Notes under the pieces: generated by a model
Told to the model about the DNA's origin: nothing
The model's database searches: none
Seen by the model: only the letters and a program-made list of their open reading frames with translations
Made by a program: the position numbers and the translations under genes
Shown here: piece by piece, positions 23,901 through 30,753 of the stretch
How positions within the stretch are numbered: position 1 is the stretch's first letter
How the letters are laid out: each line of letters opens with the position of its first letter
Origin: Ophioderma brevispina
Lineage: Eukaryota > Echinodermata > Ophiuroidea > Amphilepidida > Ophiodermatidae
Direction: 5' to 3'
NCBI GenBank assembly: GCA_023653785.1
Contig: JAMKCH010011910.1
Span: 1 to 64,000, forward strand
Length of the DNA stretch: 64,000 bases

Positions 23901-24313
23901 CTGGGCTGAAATATTGGGCACAATAAAAGTTACAGATAGGGTTGTGGGGTGAGAAGATGAAAACTTTATATACTTATCGGATCACCCCCTTTAACTTGGA
24001 GGAGGAACCGTGTACATTGCAATGCCGTGTGTAAGGTGGTCAAAGAGTTACACCAAACCACTGGACGCAGCTATGCACAAACATGTGGCGTGGTGTGCAA
24101 AATTGCACGAGAATTGCACCGCCAACTGTAGACCGCCCTACTTGGTACAGATACATGAAGATCTTGAAGATCATTATGATATAGATCTCAAACCAAAAGC
24201 CTTACCATATCAACTTGAATTTCTCCGATGACTTTGGAACCATAGCTCTTCCGGAACGTCTTGATGTCTTCTTGTTCCTTGGGAATTTTCTCAGCTAGCA
24301 CATCTTTTAAGTT
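2827..24313 (-). CDS. CS: citrate synthase, mitochondrial (spliced gene, first exon not found)
   Basis: Citrate synthase condenses acetyl-CoA with oxaloacetate in the mitochondrial matrix, the first step of the TCA cycle. Eight minus-strand exons, 1300 coding bases in all, read collinearly with animal CS from NLKD... to the stop. Their order is 24206-24313, 21013-21208, 16177-16365, 14181-14380, 13361-13490, 12725-12826, 11899-12108, 2827-2991. The three residues known to be catalytic in the pig enzyme (His274, His320, Asp375) sit in the visible motifs [17 protein letters not shown] and NVDAHSG. Introns measure about 3.0, 4.6, 1.8, 0.69, 0.53, 0.62 and 8.9 kb and are packed with transposons. 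The targeting-peptide exon should lie at higher coordinates and was not recognised. Frame problems in exons 21013-21208, 16177-16365 and 2827-2991 leave open whether this is a working gene with assembly indels or a decaying copy. Confidence 0.93.
2992..4120. other. start of the 8.9-kb last CS intron, no gene seen
   Basis: AT-rich intronic DNA just 5' of the terminal exon. It holds short anonymous ORFs only, with no recognisable protein motif. A TG-rich patch near 3560-3600 and a GGTCAC-rich patch near 3895-3945 are low-complexity. Confidence 0.4.
4170..4345 (+). repeat. left arm of long inverted repeat flanking the DIRS element
   Basis: The block TTTCATAAATCC... TTTAACTGAGCCTGATTTCC... CTGAAATATATG... 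CCCAGGTCACACC... TTGCTCTTTCCTGATTCCG recurs in reverse complement at about 9241-9450. Order and spacing agree over some 170-200 bp. A second partial copy of its first half follows at 4390-4500, forming a local hairpin with AAGGAAATCAGGCCTCAGTT. Probably the terminal inverted repeat of a DNA transposon whose middle was later filled by the DIRS element. Confidence 0.7.
4808..5480 (-). pseudogene. DIRS tyrosine recombinase, frame-broken
   Basis: The main frame reads [20 protein letters not shown] then [17 protein letters not shown], the recombinase box I region of DIRS elements with the catalytic arginine in RRCSEI. The C-terminal part appears in another frame as [12 protein letters not shown], then [15 protein letters not shown] and a TAA stop at 4808-4810. 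The tyrosine of VVYTE is placed like the catalytic tyrosine. In an intact element this enzyme integrates circular DNA copies without target duplication. The frame break between the two parts means no full enzyme is encoded as read. Confidence 0.8.
5684..6820 (-). pseudogene. DIRS RNase H / connection region
   Basis: The 5684-6484 frame carries [20 protein letters not shown], the conserved end of RNase H in DIRS and Ty3 elements, then EWILDRRVV and [11 protein letters not shown], a conserved DLFAS block. The upstream overlapping frame (6364-6819) and the start [14 protein letters not shown] give the N-terminal RNase H part in pieces. In an intact element RNase H removes the RNA template during reverse transcription. 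Confidence 0.75.
6674..7231 (-). pseudogene. DIRS reverse transcriptase with altered active site
   Basis: [20 protein letters not shown] is the RT block with the first catalytic aspartate (SLDLKYAY), followed by [11 protein letters not shown]. The second catalytic motif, normally Y(L/M/V)DD, reads [12 protein letters not shown] near 7005-7030. The second Asp of YxDD is therefore Tyr. Both Asps are needed for catalysis in known RTs, so this copy should be inactive even apart from its frameshifts. Frame breaks follow this motif. Confidence 0.85.
7300..8500 (-). pseudogene. DIRS gag-like region
   Basis: GC-rich region upstream of the RT with several overlapping short minus-strand frames rich in Arg, Ser and Pro, for example [16 protein letters not shown] near 8000-8090. 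Position before RT and composition fit the first (gag-like) ORF of a DIRS element. No zinc-knuckle motif is clear, so the call rests on context. Confidence 0.5.
8800..9240. other. spacer between DIRS element and right inverted-repeat arm
   Basis: AT-rich and then mixed-composition sequence with no protein motif. It may be the remaining interior of the DNA transposon whose arms lie at 4170-4345 and 9241-9450, or the 5' end of the DIRS element. Confidence 0.3.
9241..9450 (-). repeat. right arm of long inverted repeat flanking the DIRS element
   Basis: The reverse complement matches 4170-4345 block for block: TTTCACAAATCC, TTAACTGAGGCTGATTTCC, CTGAAATATAT, CCCAGGTCACACC, TTGCTCTTCTCATTCCG. The pair brackets about 4.9 kb that contain the DIRS element. 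Confidence 0.7.
9985..10785. repeat. ~48-bp minisatellite, two blocks
   Basis: Units of the form CGTTGCATCTGGGCCGTCTT followed by CCGG.AAAATGACGCGA and a T run repeat at about 9985-10180 and 10495-10785, interrupted by about 300 bp of unrelated DNA. The overlapping minus-strand frames rich in CNEK/ATK are simply translations of the repeat. The GC-rich, CpG-bearing unit contrasts with its AT-rich surroundings. Confidence 0.75.
10790..11898. other. CS intron, no gene seen
   Basis: AT-rich intronic DNA up to the CS donor at 11898. Short ORFs show no known motif. Nothing further is recognised. Confidence 0.35.
11899..12108 (-). CDS. CS: citrate synthase exon with second catalytic histidine and the catalytic aspartate
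   Basis: This 210-nt exon encodes exactly 70 codons. [17 protein letters not shown] contains the histidine equivalent to pig His320, and [15 protein letters not shown] contains the aspartate equivalent to Asp375. Between them, [19 protein letters not shown] matches the family closely. The acceptor is CTTTCCAACAG and the donor is CAG|GTAGGC, phase 0 at both ends. The exon is intact. The 8.9-kb intron after it holds a DIRS-like retrotransposon. Confidence 0.95.
12315..12694. mobile_element. piggyBac-like MITE (TTAA ends), copy 1
   Basis: About 370 bp bounded by TTTAAGTGACAGGAGGAGAT on the left and, read inward, CTTAAAGAGACATGAGGAGA on the right. The inverted ends of about 20 bp begin next to TTAA-like sequence, the target of piggyBac-type transposases. 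It is highly similar along its length to 20639-21001, with shared blocks GGTTTATTGGACAAAC, AAATCATCATCTTATTACAT, GCGTATTTGGCTTATT and TTGGGGGCG. It lies in the 616-bp CS intron. Confidence 0.8.
12725..12826 (-). CDS. CS: citrate synthase exon: [15 protein letters not shown]
   Basis: This 102-nt exon encodes exactly 34 codons, [19 protein letters not shown], then [14 protein letters not shown], helices joining the two catalytic histidine regions. The acceptor is CCTAATACAG and the donor is CAG|GTAAGT, a consensus site. The exon is phase 0 at both ends and intact. Confidence 0.93.
12968..13062. repeat. (CAT/CAC)n microsatellite
   Basis: Trinucleotide and hexanucleotide tract of CAT and CAC units within the 534-bp CS intron. 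The His-rich plus-strand frame across it is a translation artefact. Confidence 0.95.
13245..13324. repeat. (AC)n-rich microsatellite
   Basis: Imperfect CA-rich tract with ACACACAC runs and interspersed ATG/CTC, close to the CS donor at 13360. Confidence 0.85.
13361..13490 (-). CDS. CS: citrate synthase exon with first catalytic histidine
   Basis: This 130-nt exon encodes (S)[35 protein letters not shown] and PLHGLANQ. The His of PLHGLAN corresponds to His274 of the pig enzyme, which acts in acetyl-CoA enolisation. The HEGGNVSAH stretch belongs to the oxaloacetate-binding side. The acceptor is ACTTTACAG and the donor is CAG|GTTTGT. The frame is intact. The donor-side intron carries CA-rich and CAT/CAC microsatellites. 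Confidence 0.94.
13491..14180. other. CS intron, no feature
   Basis: 690-bp intron between CS exons. AT-rich with an AGA/CAG-rich purine patch near 14030-14165. Nothing else is recognised. Confidence 0.4.
14181..14380 (-). CDS. CS: citrate synthase exon: [14 protein letters not shown] to LYLTLH
   Basis: This 200-nt exon encodes [29 protein letters not shown], a [14 protein letters not shown] block and [11 protein letters not shown]. The acceptor is TTTCTCTGCAG and the donor is CATAG|GTAAGA, ending in phase 2. The split codon AG|T gives the serine of the SDHEGGN motif in the next exon. No frame damage is seen here. Confidence 0.93.
14470..14815. repeat. diverged tandem repeat in CS intron
   Basis: About three diverged copies of a unit containing TTTGACCC(A/C)A, TCTGTGTACAC, GACCTTGGG, CAG..GTTCTTCTGA, a GATTGTA.CAATTGA block and TTTGTGGC. 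A further decayed piece, with GGGTCACTGGTTCTTCTGAT and AAGAATGCCCTCTAAACAG, lies at 15393-15490. No coding capacity. Confidence 0.6.
15140..16176. other. CS intron, no gene seen
   Basis: AT-rich intron DNA with a 13-nt C run near 15379. Short ORFs lack motifs. Confidence 0.35.
16177..16365 (-). CDS. CS: citrate synthase exon with internal frame disturbance
   Basis: This 189-nt exon has acceptor CTCAACAG|GCT and donor GTG|GTAAAG. The first part reads [37 protein letters not shown] and AMQSDS, very close to animal CS. After SDS the family-like peptide jumps frame to VAKAYAR, then jumps again to VHKSTDWE. Each jump corresponds to one missing base, in an A run and in a G run. The exon then runs two bases beyond the expected end. 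These changes cancel, so the raw frame stays open into the next exon (YTYEDSMD) but carries 17 unrelated residues. Either this is sequencing noise or a compensated frameshift. Confidence 0.85.
16488..16816. mobile_element. MITE family A, copy 2
   Basis: Same family as 2122-2441. The left end is CAGAGATGTAACAGAGGAG and the right end read inward is TCAGAGATTTAACTTTCCCG. The interior shares AAATTTGAACCGACG-like, CAAGACCCCTTCTAC and AATAAATTGGTACTTAAA blocks. It sits in the 4.6-kb CS intron, about 120 bp upstream (in transcription) of exon 16177-16365. Confidence 0.8.
16885..17262 (+). mobile_element. tRNA-derived SINE, type 1
   Basis: The head CATGGCCCACTCGTTAGGG resembles a pol III A box, and CCGGTTCGAGCCCCGGTGGG contains a near-perfect B box (GGTTCGAGCCCC) about 30 bp on. 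A unique body follows and an A-rich tail (AAATAAAAATAAAAAATT) ends near 17262. The head is too diverged to fold as a working tRNA. It is in the CS intron, antisense to CS. Confidence 0.75.
17590..19055 (+). mobile_element. LINE remnant, CR1/Jockey-like reverse transcriptase
   Basis: Fragments in changing frames follow the RT of CR1/Jockey-type non-LTR elements. They include [51 protein letters not shown], a [14 protein letters not shown] part near 17895, [16 protein letters not shown] near 18105, and an ADNCII-like FADD remnant near 18270. The C-terminal thumb region follows, with [11 protein letters not shown] and [16 protein letters not shown]. Frame breaks and missing segments show a dead copy. 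It lies antisense in the 4.6-kb CS intron. The family call is from motif style only. Confidence 0.8.
19056..19797. other. CS intron, no gene seen
   Basis: Sequence between the LINE remnant and the 29-bp minisatellite. The first part may be LINE 3' sequence. No motif was recognised. Confidence 0.35.
19798..20250. repeat. 29-bp minisatellite, about 16 units
   Basis: Consensus unit GGGAAGTCCTCAAGAGTTCT followed by CA(A/G)TAGCTT, head to tail, with some units ending in ATATT and one shortened unit near 20160. Units differ by only a few bases, suggesting recent expansion or homogenisation. It is located in the CS intron between exons 21013-21208 and 16177-16365. Confidence 0.95.
20267..20581. mobile_element. 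hAT-like MITE family B, copy 1
   Basis: The left end CAGAGGGTGTATTGAGTCAA and the right end read inward, CAGAGGGTGTTTGG, begin the inverted repeats. The better preserved copy at 24440-24731 has ends of about 35 bp. Flanks CAAAGTCC / ACAAGTCC suggest an imperfect 8-bp target duplication, as hAT transposases make. Internal blocks such as CATGTGATCCCACAAAA and TTTTGGAACACTTTTTATCC are shared by both copies. Confidence 0.8.
20639..21001. mobile_element. piggyBac-like MITE, copy 2, truncated at CS splice site
   Basis: Left end TTTAAAGTGACAGGTGGAGA. The body matches 12315-12694 up to GGAAATCTCCTCATG, where the match stops about 14 bp short of the expected TTAA end. The CS donor (exon 21013-21208) lies only about ten bases further. 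The MITE therefore forms nearly all of the start of this intron. Confidence 0.8.
21013..21208 (-). CDS. CS: citrate synthase exon: YGGMRGMKG to TGEIP
   Basis: This 196-nt exon encodes [27 protein letters not shown] and [17 protein letters not shown], all classic citrate synthase blocks of the large domain. The acceptor is TTCAACAG. The only nearby GT donor is CACA|GTATGG, which ends the exon in phase 1. The next exon (AKAISKEW) starts in phase 0, so a canonical splice leaves the frame two bases short. Restoring one C and one G in short runs at the border would give an in-frame CAG|GTATGG, which suggests homopolymer errors; a real lesion is the alternative. The intron begins about ten bases from the truncated end of a MITE (20639-21001). 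Confidence 0.88.
21373..22530. mobile_element. possible DNA transposon with short inverted ends
   Basis: AGGGTCAGGGAGAATCCG at about 21379 is answered in reverse complement by AGGGTCTGGGAGAATCCGCG near 22500-22520. TTTTCTGCGC..AAAT.CG blocks occur beside both ends, in direct orientation. The interior of about 1.1 kb is AT-rich and non-coding. The termini are only tentatively placed. Confidence 0.45.
22531..23380. other. CS intron, no gene seen
   Basis: AT-rich intron sequence between exons 24206-24313 and 21013-21208, with no recognised element. Confidence 0.35.
23380..23640. repeat. interspersed repeat family C, copy 1
   Basis: Shares ordered blocks with 48840-49120: TTTTATGTTATGAGCAA, TGTTTCCCA, AATACAAAATTGCGAATTT, GACC.AATTTGCA, TTGGGCACACATGGATT and GGATCACGAAATGCCCCT. 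It is non-coding; the 109-residue plus-strand frame here lies within the repeat. Confidence 0.7.
23641..24205. other. CS intron, no gene seen
   Basis: Intronic DNA just 3' of the first recognised CS exon (in transcription). No motif. Confidence 0.35.
24206..24313 (-). CDS. CS: citrate synthase exon: start of mature enzyme
   Basis: This 108-nt exon encodes 36 residues, [14 protein letters not shown]...GEIQVDM, the N-terminal helix region of mature citrate synthase. The acceptor is ...CCAAAAACAG and the donor is ATG|GTAAGG, both in phase 0. The next exon continues with [10 protein letters not shown], where animal CS has [11 protein letters not shown]. The upstream exon carrying the start codon and mitochondrial presequence was not found between here and the window end. 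A targeting peptide is poorly conserved and hard to see by eye. Confidence 0.9.
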
Positions 24314-24439
24314 CTGTTTTTGGAATACAATAGAGACAAAAGTTACACAAAATAATACAACAAAATCAATTCTGAATTTCATAGAAGTACCTGAAGAGGT
24401 TGGAGTACTTACATGTACTGTACTTAGTTTAATTGTTGA

Positions 24440-24731
24440 TCAGAGGGTGTATTGAGTCAATCCCACAATGCACCAGTTTGGAAAATTTCACCTCAACAAG
24501 GTCATGTGATCCCACAAAAATTCTATTCTTAACACATAAAAACCCTGACTTTTACACTCACTTTAGCCTACAAGGTGCTAGTACTTAGGGAATTTTATGC
24601 ATGATCATGAAATATCTTGTGGTTCTTGAACTTTTGGAACACTTTTTATCCTTAAGTACTGACATGAGTTTAGTACAGCACAGTATAGGCACAATGCAAT
24701 GCATTGTGGGATTGATTCAAAACACCCTCTG
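24440..24731. mobile_element. hAT-like MITE family B, copy 2
   Basis: Left end CAGAGGGTGTATTGAGTCAA, continuing TCCCACAATGCA. The right end read inward is CAGAGGGTGTTTTGAATCAA, continuing TCCCACAATGCA, giving inverted repeats of about 32 bp. The flanks both contain TGTTGAT, consistent with a 7-8 bp target duplication. It is the pair of 20267-20581 and lies upstream of the first recognised CS exon. Confidence 0.85.
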
Positions 24732-25025
24732 ACTGTTGATAAAGAATGTGAGAAATACTAGAACTACTTATTTCCTGGCTATCCATCGATTACACATTCC
24801 CAGAATGCAAAAATTGACATAATGACATCACACCAGTGCAAGTTTCAAACCAAGGCCTCTGGACTGTTCCTGGTTAATTCTTTAGAATGGGCACAAACAC
24901 ACTTATTTTCGCTGATTACCAATAATAAAAACTAGTGAGTTGGCAGATGCTATTTCTTGCCTATCCTGGTCAAAGTTCCATATTAATAATAAAATTGTAA
25001 TAACTGTGCACTACTATTGTGTTAG

Positions 25026-25255
25026 AAGCTCCGGGGAACGTATTTTCTTATGTGATTTTAGGATACAAGACCCCTTCTCTAAAATAAATTGGTACTTAAA
25101 ACATGGGTTTTTTGATGCAGTTTTACCTAAACACTTTGATTTCAGAAATTGAAAAAAATAAATAAAATTAAATATTTTTTTTTACATTTCTGGATTTTTT
25201 TATTTATGGCTATAGATTCCGGAAATTTCGGGAAAAGGTACATCTCTGAATAGTC
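25026..25255. mobile_element. MITE family A, copy 3 (5'-truncated)
   Basis: Begins at GAAGCTCCGGGGAACG, followed by CAAGACCCCTTCTCT, AATAAATTGGTACTTAAA and TTTTTTATTTATGG. The right end read inward is TTCAGAGATGTACCTTTTCC. The left terminus seen in the 16488 copy is missing. Confidence 0.75.
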
Positions 25256-26705
25256 AGATTTTTACTTATTTGGAGGGGATGTGTTGAGATCAAAACTAAA
25301 AAGCCATATTAATATCTGAAATGTTCAACTTTGTTAAACAGAATAAGATGCTTTAACCCATTGTACACAAAACTTTTTATCGAATATATAAAGGATTCAT
25401 ACCAGATTCAATTGAATAGATTGCCATAAAAGTCTGTTCGATTCCTTATTTGGTGTCAATCAAAGAACGGATAAAGTGTCATGAACATCAAGGCTGGATA
25501 AAGAGGATTAGGCCACATAAATAATGTACTCTGTTATGACTGACCAAAACTCCTTAGCACCAAAAGTACTTTGATAAATGATTGAACCAAGCTGTCAAAT
25601 ATTATTTCTGGAACAAGACGAATAAATGTAAACGTATCAGATTTTCTAATAATCCTTAGTGACGTAAAATAACTTTGATGAGTATCATTTTTTATGATGA
25701 ATGCTTCAAAGTTTGTTCAAGTTTGGTGTTGGGAATTTATTCAGTGCATTTGCCTTGTAATATTTTCTTTGTGAGAAAAGGGAAATTCTTTAATTATGGC
25801 CTTTAATAATCTGATTCGGTATCTTGACATTGAATTTCTATTGTATTGATTGGGTACAGCATGCAACCTCTCAGAACGAATGGAATCATTGACATGCCCC
25901 AAAAACTTTTAATGAACTGACAGGAATAAAAAAATCCTACTATAAAGCATGTGTCAAGAAAAATAGACTTCCTTTGTGTACTTAAATCTGCGTTTTGTTT
26001 CTTTTGTCAAGTTGTAAACTTGCAATGTTTTGTGAGCTTCAAGACAGCATGGCATAACTGCACGAAACAACTTTGCCCATGCATAAAAAGTGGCAAAAAA
26101 TCAATTTTGGGGTATCGAACTAAATTGATTATATCTCTGGATTGACAAAAGCAAGATGAAACAAACACTACTGGAAAGTCTGGTCTTTGTTCTTTAATAT
26201 TATGCCAAGTAAGAATGACTTATTTTAAAATTTCATATTTAACCATTTTTTTCTGACACTTTTTTAGACAGGCTGTATACCACACTTTGAGAAATTTTAG
26301 TTCATTAAAAATAATTAATTGCTCCTTTCTTACTTCCATTCATTCTTTCCTTCTTCCATTCAACTTTATTTAAAAATGGGGTCCACTTCAACACAAAGAA
26401 GTTCTTCCTTGTGGCCATAGTTTAAATACAACCTGTATTTTCTCCACCTTTTAGTTGCGTATGTATGGTACACCCCACACAACTTACCCACACCAACTTA
26501 GGTGCCTTTTAGGGTCCCAAAACACTTTTGGGATGTTAACAGTGAAATAATCCTGATGCTCTCAAGATATCCAAGATGGCCGCCATGATGGCTGCCAAAA
26601 TTGGTCAAATAAAAAGTCATATCAGCTTTAAGTAATACCAATGAAGCACAATGGAAATGGTTATTTATATGTTTTCACCCCTCCCAAATTCATTTTTGGT
26701 ATTCT
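25256..26705. other. no gene seen
   Basis: AT-rich anonymous DNA. CCAAGATGGCCGCC near 26570 looks like a start-codon context but opens no useful frame. It is possibly part of the first CS intron or 5' flank. Confidence 0.3.
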
Positions 26706-26710
26706 TATTC

Positions 26711-27010
26711 TAGGGCACGTGGTACAGTGGATATGACGGCCGACTCATGATCTGAAGGTTGTGGGTTCGAGCCCCGCTGCGGCAAATGTGTTGTGTTCTT
26801 GGGCAAGGGGCAAGGCAATTTAACTCGCTTGCCTCGTTGACCCAAGCGATATTCGGGTCGCTGGTAGCTTATTTAGGGGAATATTACAATCTAAGTGGTG
26901 ATTGAATTGATGGATTGCTGCACTTGGCCAGGCTGCCGACCTCGGTGAAGCAAAGTGGAATGTGTGACGTTGTTTCCTGGTGGACAGCGTAATATAATAA
27001 CAAAGGTAAC
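26711..27010 (+). mobile_element. tRNA-derived SINE, type 2
   Basis: GGGCACGTGGTACAGTGGAT gives an A-box-like head and GTGGGTTCGAGCCCCGCTGC a clear B box. The body has the segment GGGCAAGG..CAATTTAACTCG typical of marine-invertebrate tRNA SINEs, then GACCCAAGCGATATTCGGG. It is not a foldable tRNA gene. Confidence 0.75.
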
Positions 27011-27039
27011 GAGCTGTGATCTTGATGAAATATCTCAAA

Positions 27040-27770
27040 TTAAATTAAAAGCAAAACTGGAACTTCGACGTTTTATACAGCGATTGCCCACCGCTTTAAT
27101 GGACTTATTAAAAAAAAAAAAAATATTTGTTTTAAAAGTGGAGTATCTCAAATGTAAAGCATAAGTCATGCATTATTTTGTCCAAAAATACAAAGTGGGT
27201 AAATGATAACAATGCATATTTTTAAACACCAATTTGAAACATCAATTTATTTTGAAATTTGTAACATGTTGCATAAATAAAATGCAATTCTAAAGACTAT
27301 ATATAGGACCTTTGTAGTAAAATTAAAAAAAACCAAATGATTTTTTTAATAAAAAATGTAACTATGAACACACCACCTGGTGTTAAATTAAAGATATATA
27401 GCATAAGGGATCGAAGTAAAACAAAAATGTCATATAGCAAATGTCAATACTTTAACACACCTTAGTAAAAAGAAATGCCATTTGTATAAAATATTGGCCA
27501 AAAATCTTGATTAGCTTAATCAAAATCTCAAATTCAGTGACTAGTCTTGGCAACAAGTTGACGATTGATTTGACTGCAAAGGAAGTTAGAAGGTTTAGCC
27601 CACATGTCCATCTGGAAAATGTTGCAAATTTCCACAGGAGGGGGTAAAAGGTTGGTTATTTTGGTTTAAAGTTTCTCCAGGGGTAATAAATTTTAAAAAA
27701 TTAAGGGTCCAAAGAACATTTAGTATAGCTCAAAATTGGTTGTGTGGTGAAAAGGAGTTAAAAAATACCA
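27040..27770. other. no gene seen
   Basis: AT-rich anonymous sequence with a T/A-homopolymer patch near 27105. It may include the 5' part of the repeat module that carries the C-rich array. Confidence 0.3.
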
Positions 27771-27772
27771 CG

Positions 27773-27792
27773 TAGCGGTTTTCGAACCGCTA
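27773..27792. other. perfect hairpin with TTCG loop
   Basis: TAGCGGTT, loop TTCG, AACCGCTA: an 8-bp perfect stem with a loop that is unusually stable in RNA. It lies about 50 bp before the C-rich array. Function unknown. Confidence 0.6.
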
Positions 27793-27844
27793 AATCCCCT
27801 GGTGGGAGAAGCGGTTTACAAATTTTTAAATAATCAGCGCAAAT

Positions 27845-28790
27845 ACCCCCCTTTCTTAAACCCCAAAACTTCCCCTTAAACCCCAAAACCCTAAAAACTG
27901 GGCAAACCCCCCTTCTTAAAAATGTGCAAACCACTTAACTTAAACCACAACAAGCCTCATTACCCAGACAACCAACCATTAAACCCGGGACAACCCCTTT
28001 AAACACGGACAACCCCCTAACCCCAACAATCCCCCTTAAGCCCCAGACAACCCCCTTAAACCCCGAACAACCACCCTTTTTTTTATTTTTTTTTTATTCT
28101 TTAAACCCAGGACCACCCACCTGAAACCCCAACAATCCCCCTTCAACTTAAACCCCAACAACCCCTTAAGTGGACCAACCCCTTAAACCAGACAACCCCC
28201 CTTAAACCTGGACAAACCCCCCTTAAACCTGGCAAACCCCCTTAAACTCGGAACCCACCTTCAAACACAACAGCCCCCCTTAAACGCCCAGGACACCCCC
28301 CTAAACCGGACACCCTTTAAACCAGACAACCCACCTTAAACCCACAACAATCCCCCTTAAGGTCAGACAACCCCCCTTAAACCCCAGACAACCCCCCTTT
28401 ACCCAGACAACCCCCTTTTAAACCATGACCACACCACCTTACCCCACAATCCCATTCAAACCCAAACAAAACCCCCTTACAGATGGGACCACCCCCTTAA
28501 ACCCGGGACACCCCATTAAACCGGGAAAAACCCTTTCAACACAACAAGCCCCTTAAGCCCCAGACAACCCCCCCTTAAACCCGGAAACCCCCTTTAAACC
28601 GGACAACCAACCTTCAACCCAAAACAATTCTAAGTCAAGACAAACCCCTTAAACACGGACAAACCCCTTTAAACCCAGACCAACACACCTTAAACCCCAA
28701 CAATGCCCCTTAAAACCCAACAACCCCCTTAAAGCGGACAACCCCCTTAAAGCCGGACAACCACCCTTAACCCGGACAACCCACCTTAAA
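27845..28790. repeat. C-rich ~18-bp degenerate tandem array (G4-forming on minus strand)
   Basis: About 950 bp of units like CCCCCTTAAACCCGGACAAC, almost free of G on the plus strand. The minus strand reads as GGGTTTAAGGGGGTTGTCC repeats, giving many G3+N1-7 runs able to form G-quadruplexes. A short version of the same array is at 61238-61328. In both places the array directly precedes the same repeat module. Confidence 0.9.
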
Positions 28791-29470
28791 CCTAATCAGC
28801 GCGAGGAGTACATGATTCCCCACCCTCATCAAGTTTCATTAAAATCAACTTAGGGATCTTAAGTAGTGTTTCACAATTTTTTGGGTGAAAATACACCAAA
28901 TTTAGCCATAACTATGCAAATTAGCTATTTAATAAGCATACCATGCGCCACAAACCTAATAAACGCGAGAGTACATGATTTCCCCACCCTCCACCAAGTA
29001 TCATCAAAATGGGAATTATCTTCAGAGTAGTTGGTTCCAAGCTTTTTGGAAAAAGACCCCAATTATTAACTCATTTAAATTATGCCAATAGGTACTAATT
29101 AGAATATGCCACGCCCATAATCTATCAGATGAAGGGCATGGACACAGTCCGTCAACCCACACTTACTCACCATTCACCTATGGGTCTAGTTATCGCGTTC
29201 ACAAGGTTGTGTTGGAAAATACCCAAATTAACTCATTAATTATGCCAAATTAGGTTGGTAACTAATTAAATATGCAACGCCCATAATCTAATCAGATGAA
29301 GGGCATGGCAGTCCGATCAAACACCCAAGTTAATCACCATAACCCTTAATGGGTCTCATGTTTACGCGTTTCACAAGATTGTGGTGGACGCCGCCGACGC
29401 AGACACCGCCGAGCTTGGACTGATAGCATAATCCCCACTTATGCTTTTCAAGCCAGGGGGAGCAAATTTT
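28791..29470. mobile_element. array-linked repeat module, copy 1
   Basis: Matches 61329-62025 in order throughout. The first half is two tandem ~150-bp subunits (CCTAAT.A.CGCGAG..., CCCACCCTC.ACCAAGT, CATCAAAAT). The second half is two ~130-bp subunits (AATTATGCCAA, ATCTAATCAGATGAAGGGCA, TGGCAGTCCGATC, GGGTCTCATGTTTACGCG). It ends with GGACTGATAGCATAATCCCC and TTTTCAAGCCA. No protein is encoded. Confidence 0.8.
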
Positions 29471-29769
29471 GGTTGACTGTCTGTAAATGCCAATTGCTAT
29501 GAAGAGAGTATACAACAAATAGGCTCTGAAAGGTTCAACATTTTATTCAGCAAAGGTTAAGGTCTTATACTGTTTTGATTGAGTTTAACTATCTTTAAAA
29601 ATTTATAAAAGTACATTGATTTTAAGTATGTAATAAAAAAAAGTCTTAGGTCAGTGGTTATGAAGTAAGGGACCAATGGGTAACGGAGGTACGGTACTAG
29701 TACGAGTTTGCAATAAGGCAGGTTACTAGTGTATAAACGCTTACCCTAATATCTGTATACCGATTGTAG

Positions 29770-30753
29770 CAGGGGACTGTAGTATAAGAGTGGGCGCTTC
29801 CAGATAAAATTGTGTGAAATTTTTGACACAAGTATTTAAGCATTGATATCCATAAATTGATGGCAGCATTGCCAACCACCCATTAATGGCCCTCAGCTTT
29901 GGTTTCAAGGTGATACAGGGGGTCTCAAAAATTTTAAAATGTTCTGAATATGTGAAAATGCAACCCTGGTGTTTGGCTGGTCAAAGGATTCCAAAAAAGG
30001 TATAGTTCTACACTATATATGGCTATAGTCCGGGTGTAGTTGGGGTTTTAATTAAATTTTCAAAAACTGTAAAAAATGGTGAAAAGTCAATTTGGTGTTG
30101 TACATGGGTCACAAAGTTTAAAAGTGCTTTTGATTTCAGTTAATAGGTGGTTGCAATTCTTTCCCTAGCTTTAACGGAATTAAAAGAAGGAATAGGTTTG
30201 CTTATTGTTATATGCTTGGTGTGCACCGGTGATAATTTATCAAAATAGGTTACAGGCAATAGAAATCCAATAGCTGCCAATAGCATTTGACTTTATTCGC
30301 CATTGTGGTTAATAACCAGATGTAAATACAGTCAAAACTATTCAATATTTCCATTCTATGCGCTTAACACAACAATTGATAACATTTTTACAAAATGTTA
30401 CATTTAACATTTAAGTGCCTTTCAAATATTATTTAAAAAAAATATTGACTTTTTTACCATTTACCCCATAATCCTAAACTATAAGTCACAGGTTAGCCTA
30501 AAATATACCTCTTTGGAATCCTTGTAACCGAACAAACATCATGGGTGTGCTTTCATCACAATGGACATTTTTAAAAGTTCACCCTTGTGTGTAACATTTA
30601 ATCCAGCTGGGGGGCCATTTGAAAGGGGTGTGGCAAGTGCCAAGTGATTCATCAATTTTTTTGAATTATCAGTGTATAAAGAACTTGTGTACCTAAATTC
30701 ACAATTTTATCCGGATTTGCACCATCATATAACGGTGCACTACAGTTCCCCCA
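29770..30753. mobile_element. long-TIR foldback element family D, copy 1
   Basis: A 984-bp element. The left end CAGGGGACTGTAGTATAAGA and the right end read inward, TGGGGGAACTGTAGTGCACC, open into long inverted repeats of several hundred bp. Both arms carry GGATAAAATTGTG, a TTGATGG or GAATCACTTGG region, GGATTCCAAA and AAAC/CATCATGGG blocks. It has no protein-coding capacity and the arms could fold into one large hairpin. The second copy (40893-42552) is in the opposite orientation. CAGGG ends hint at the hAT superfamily. Confidence 0.85.
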
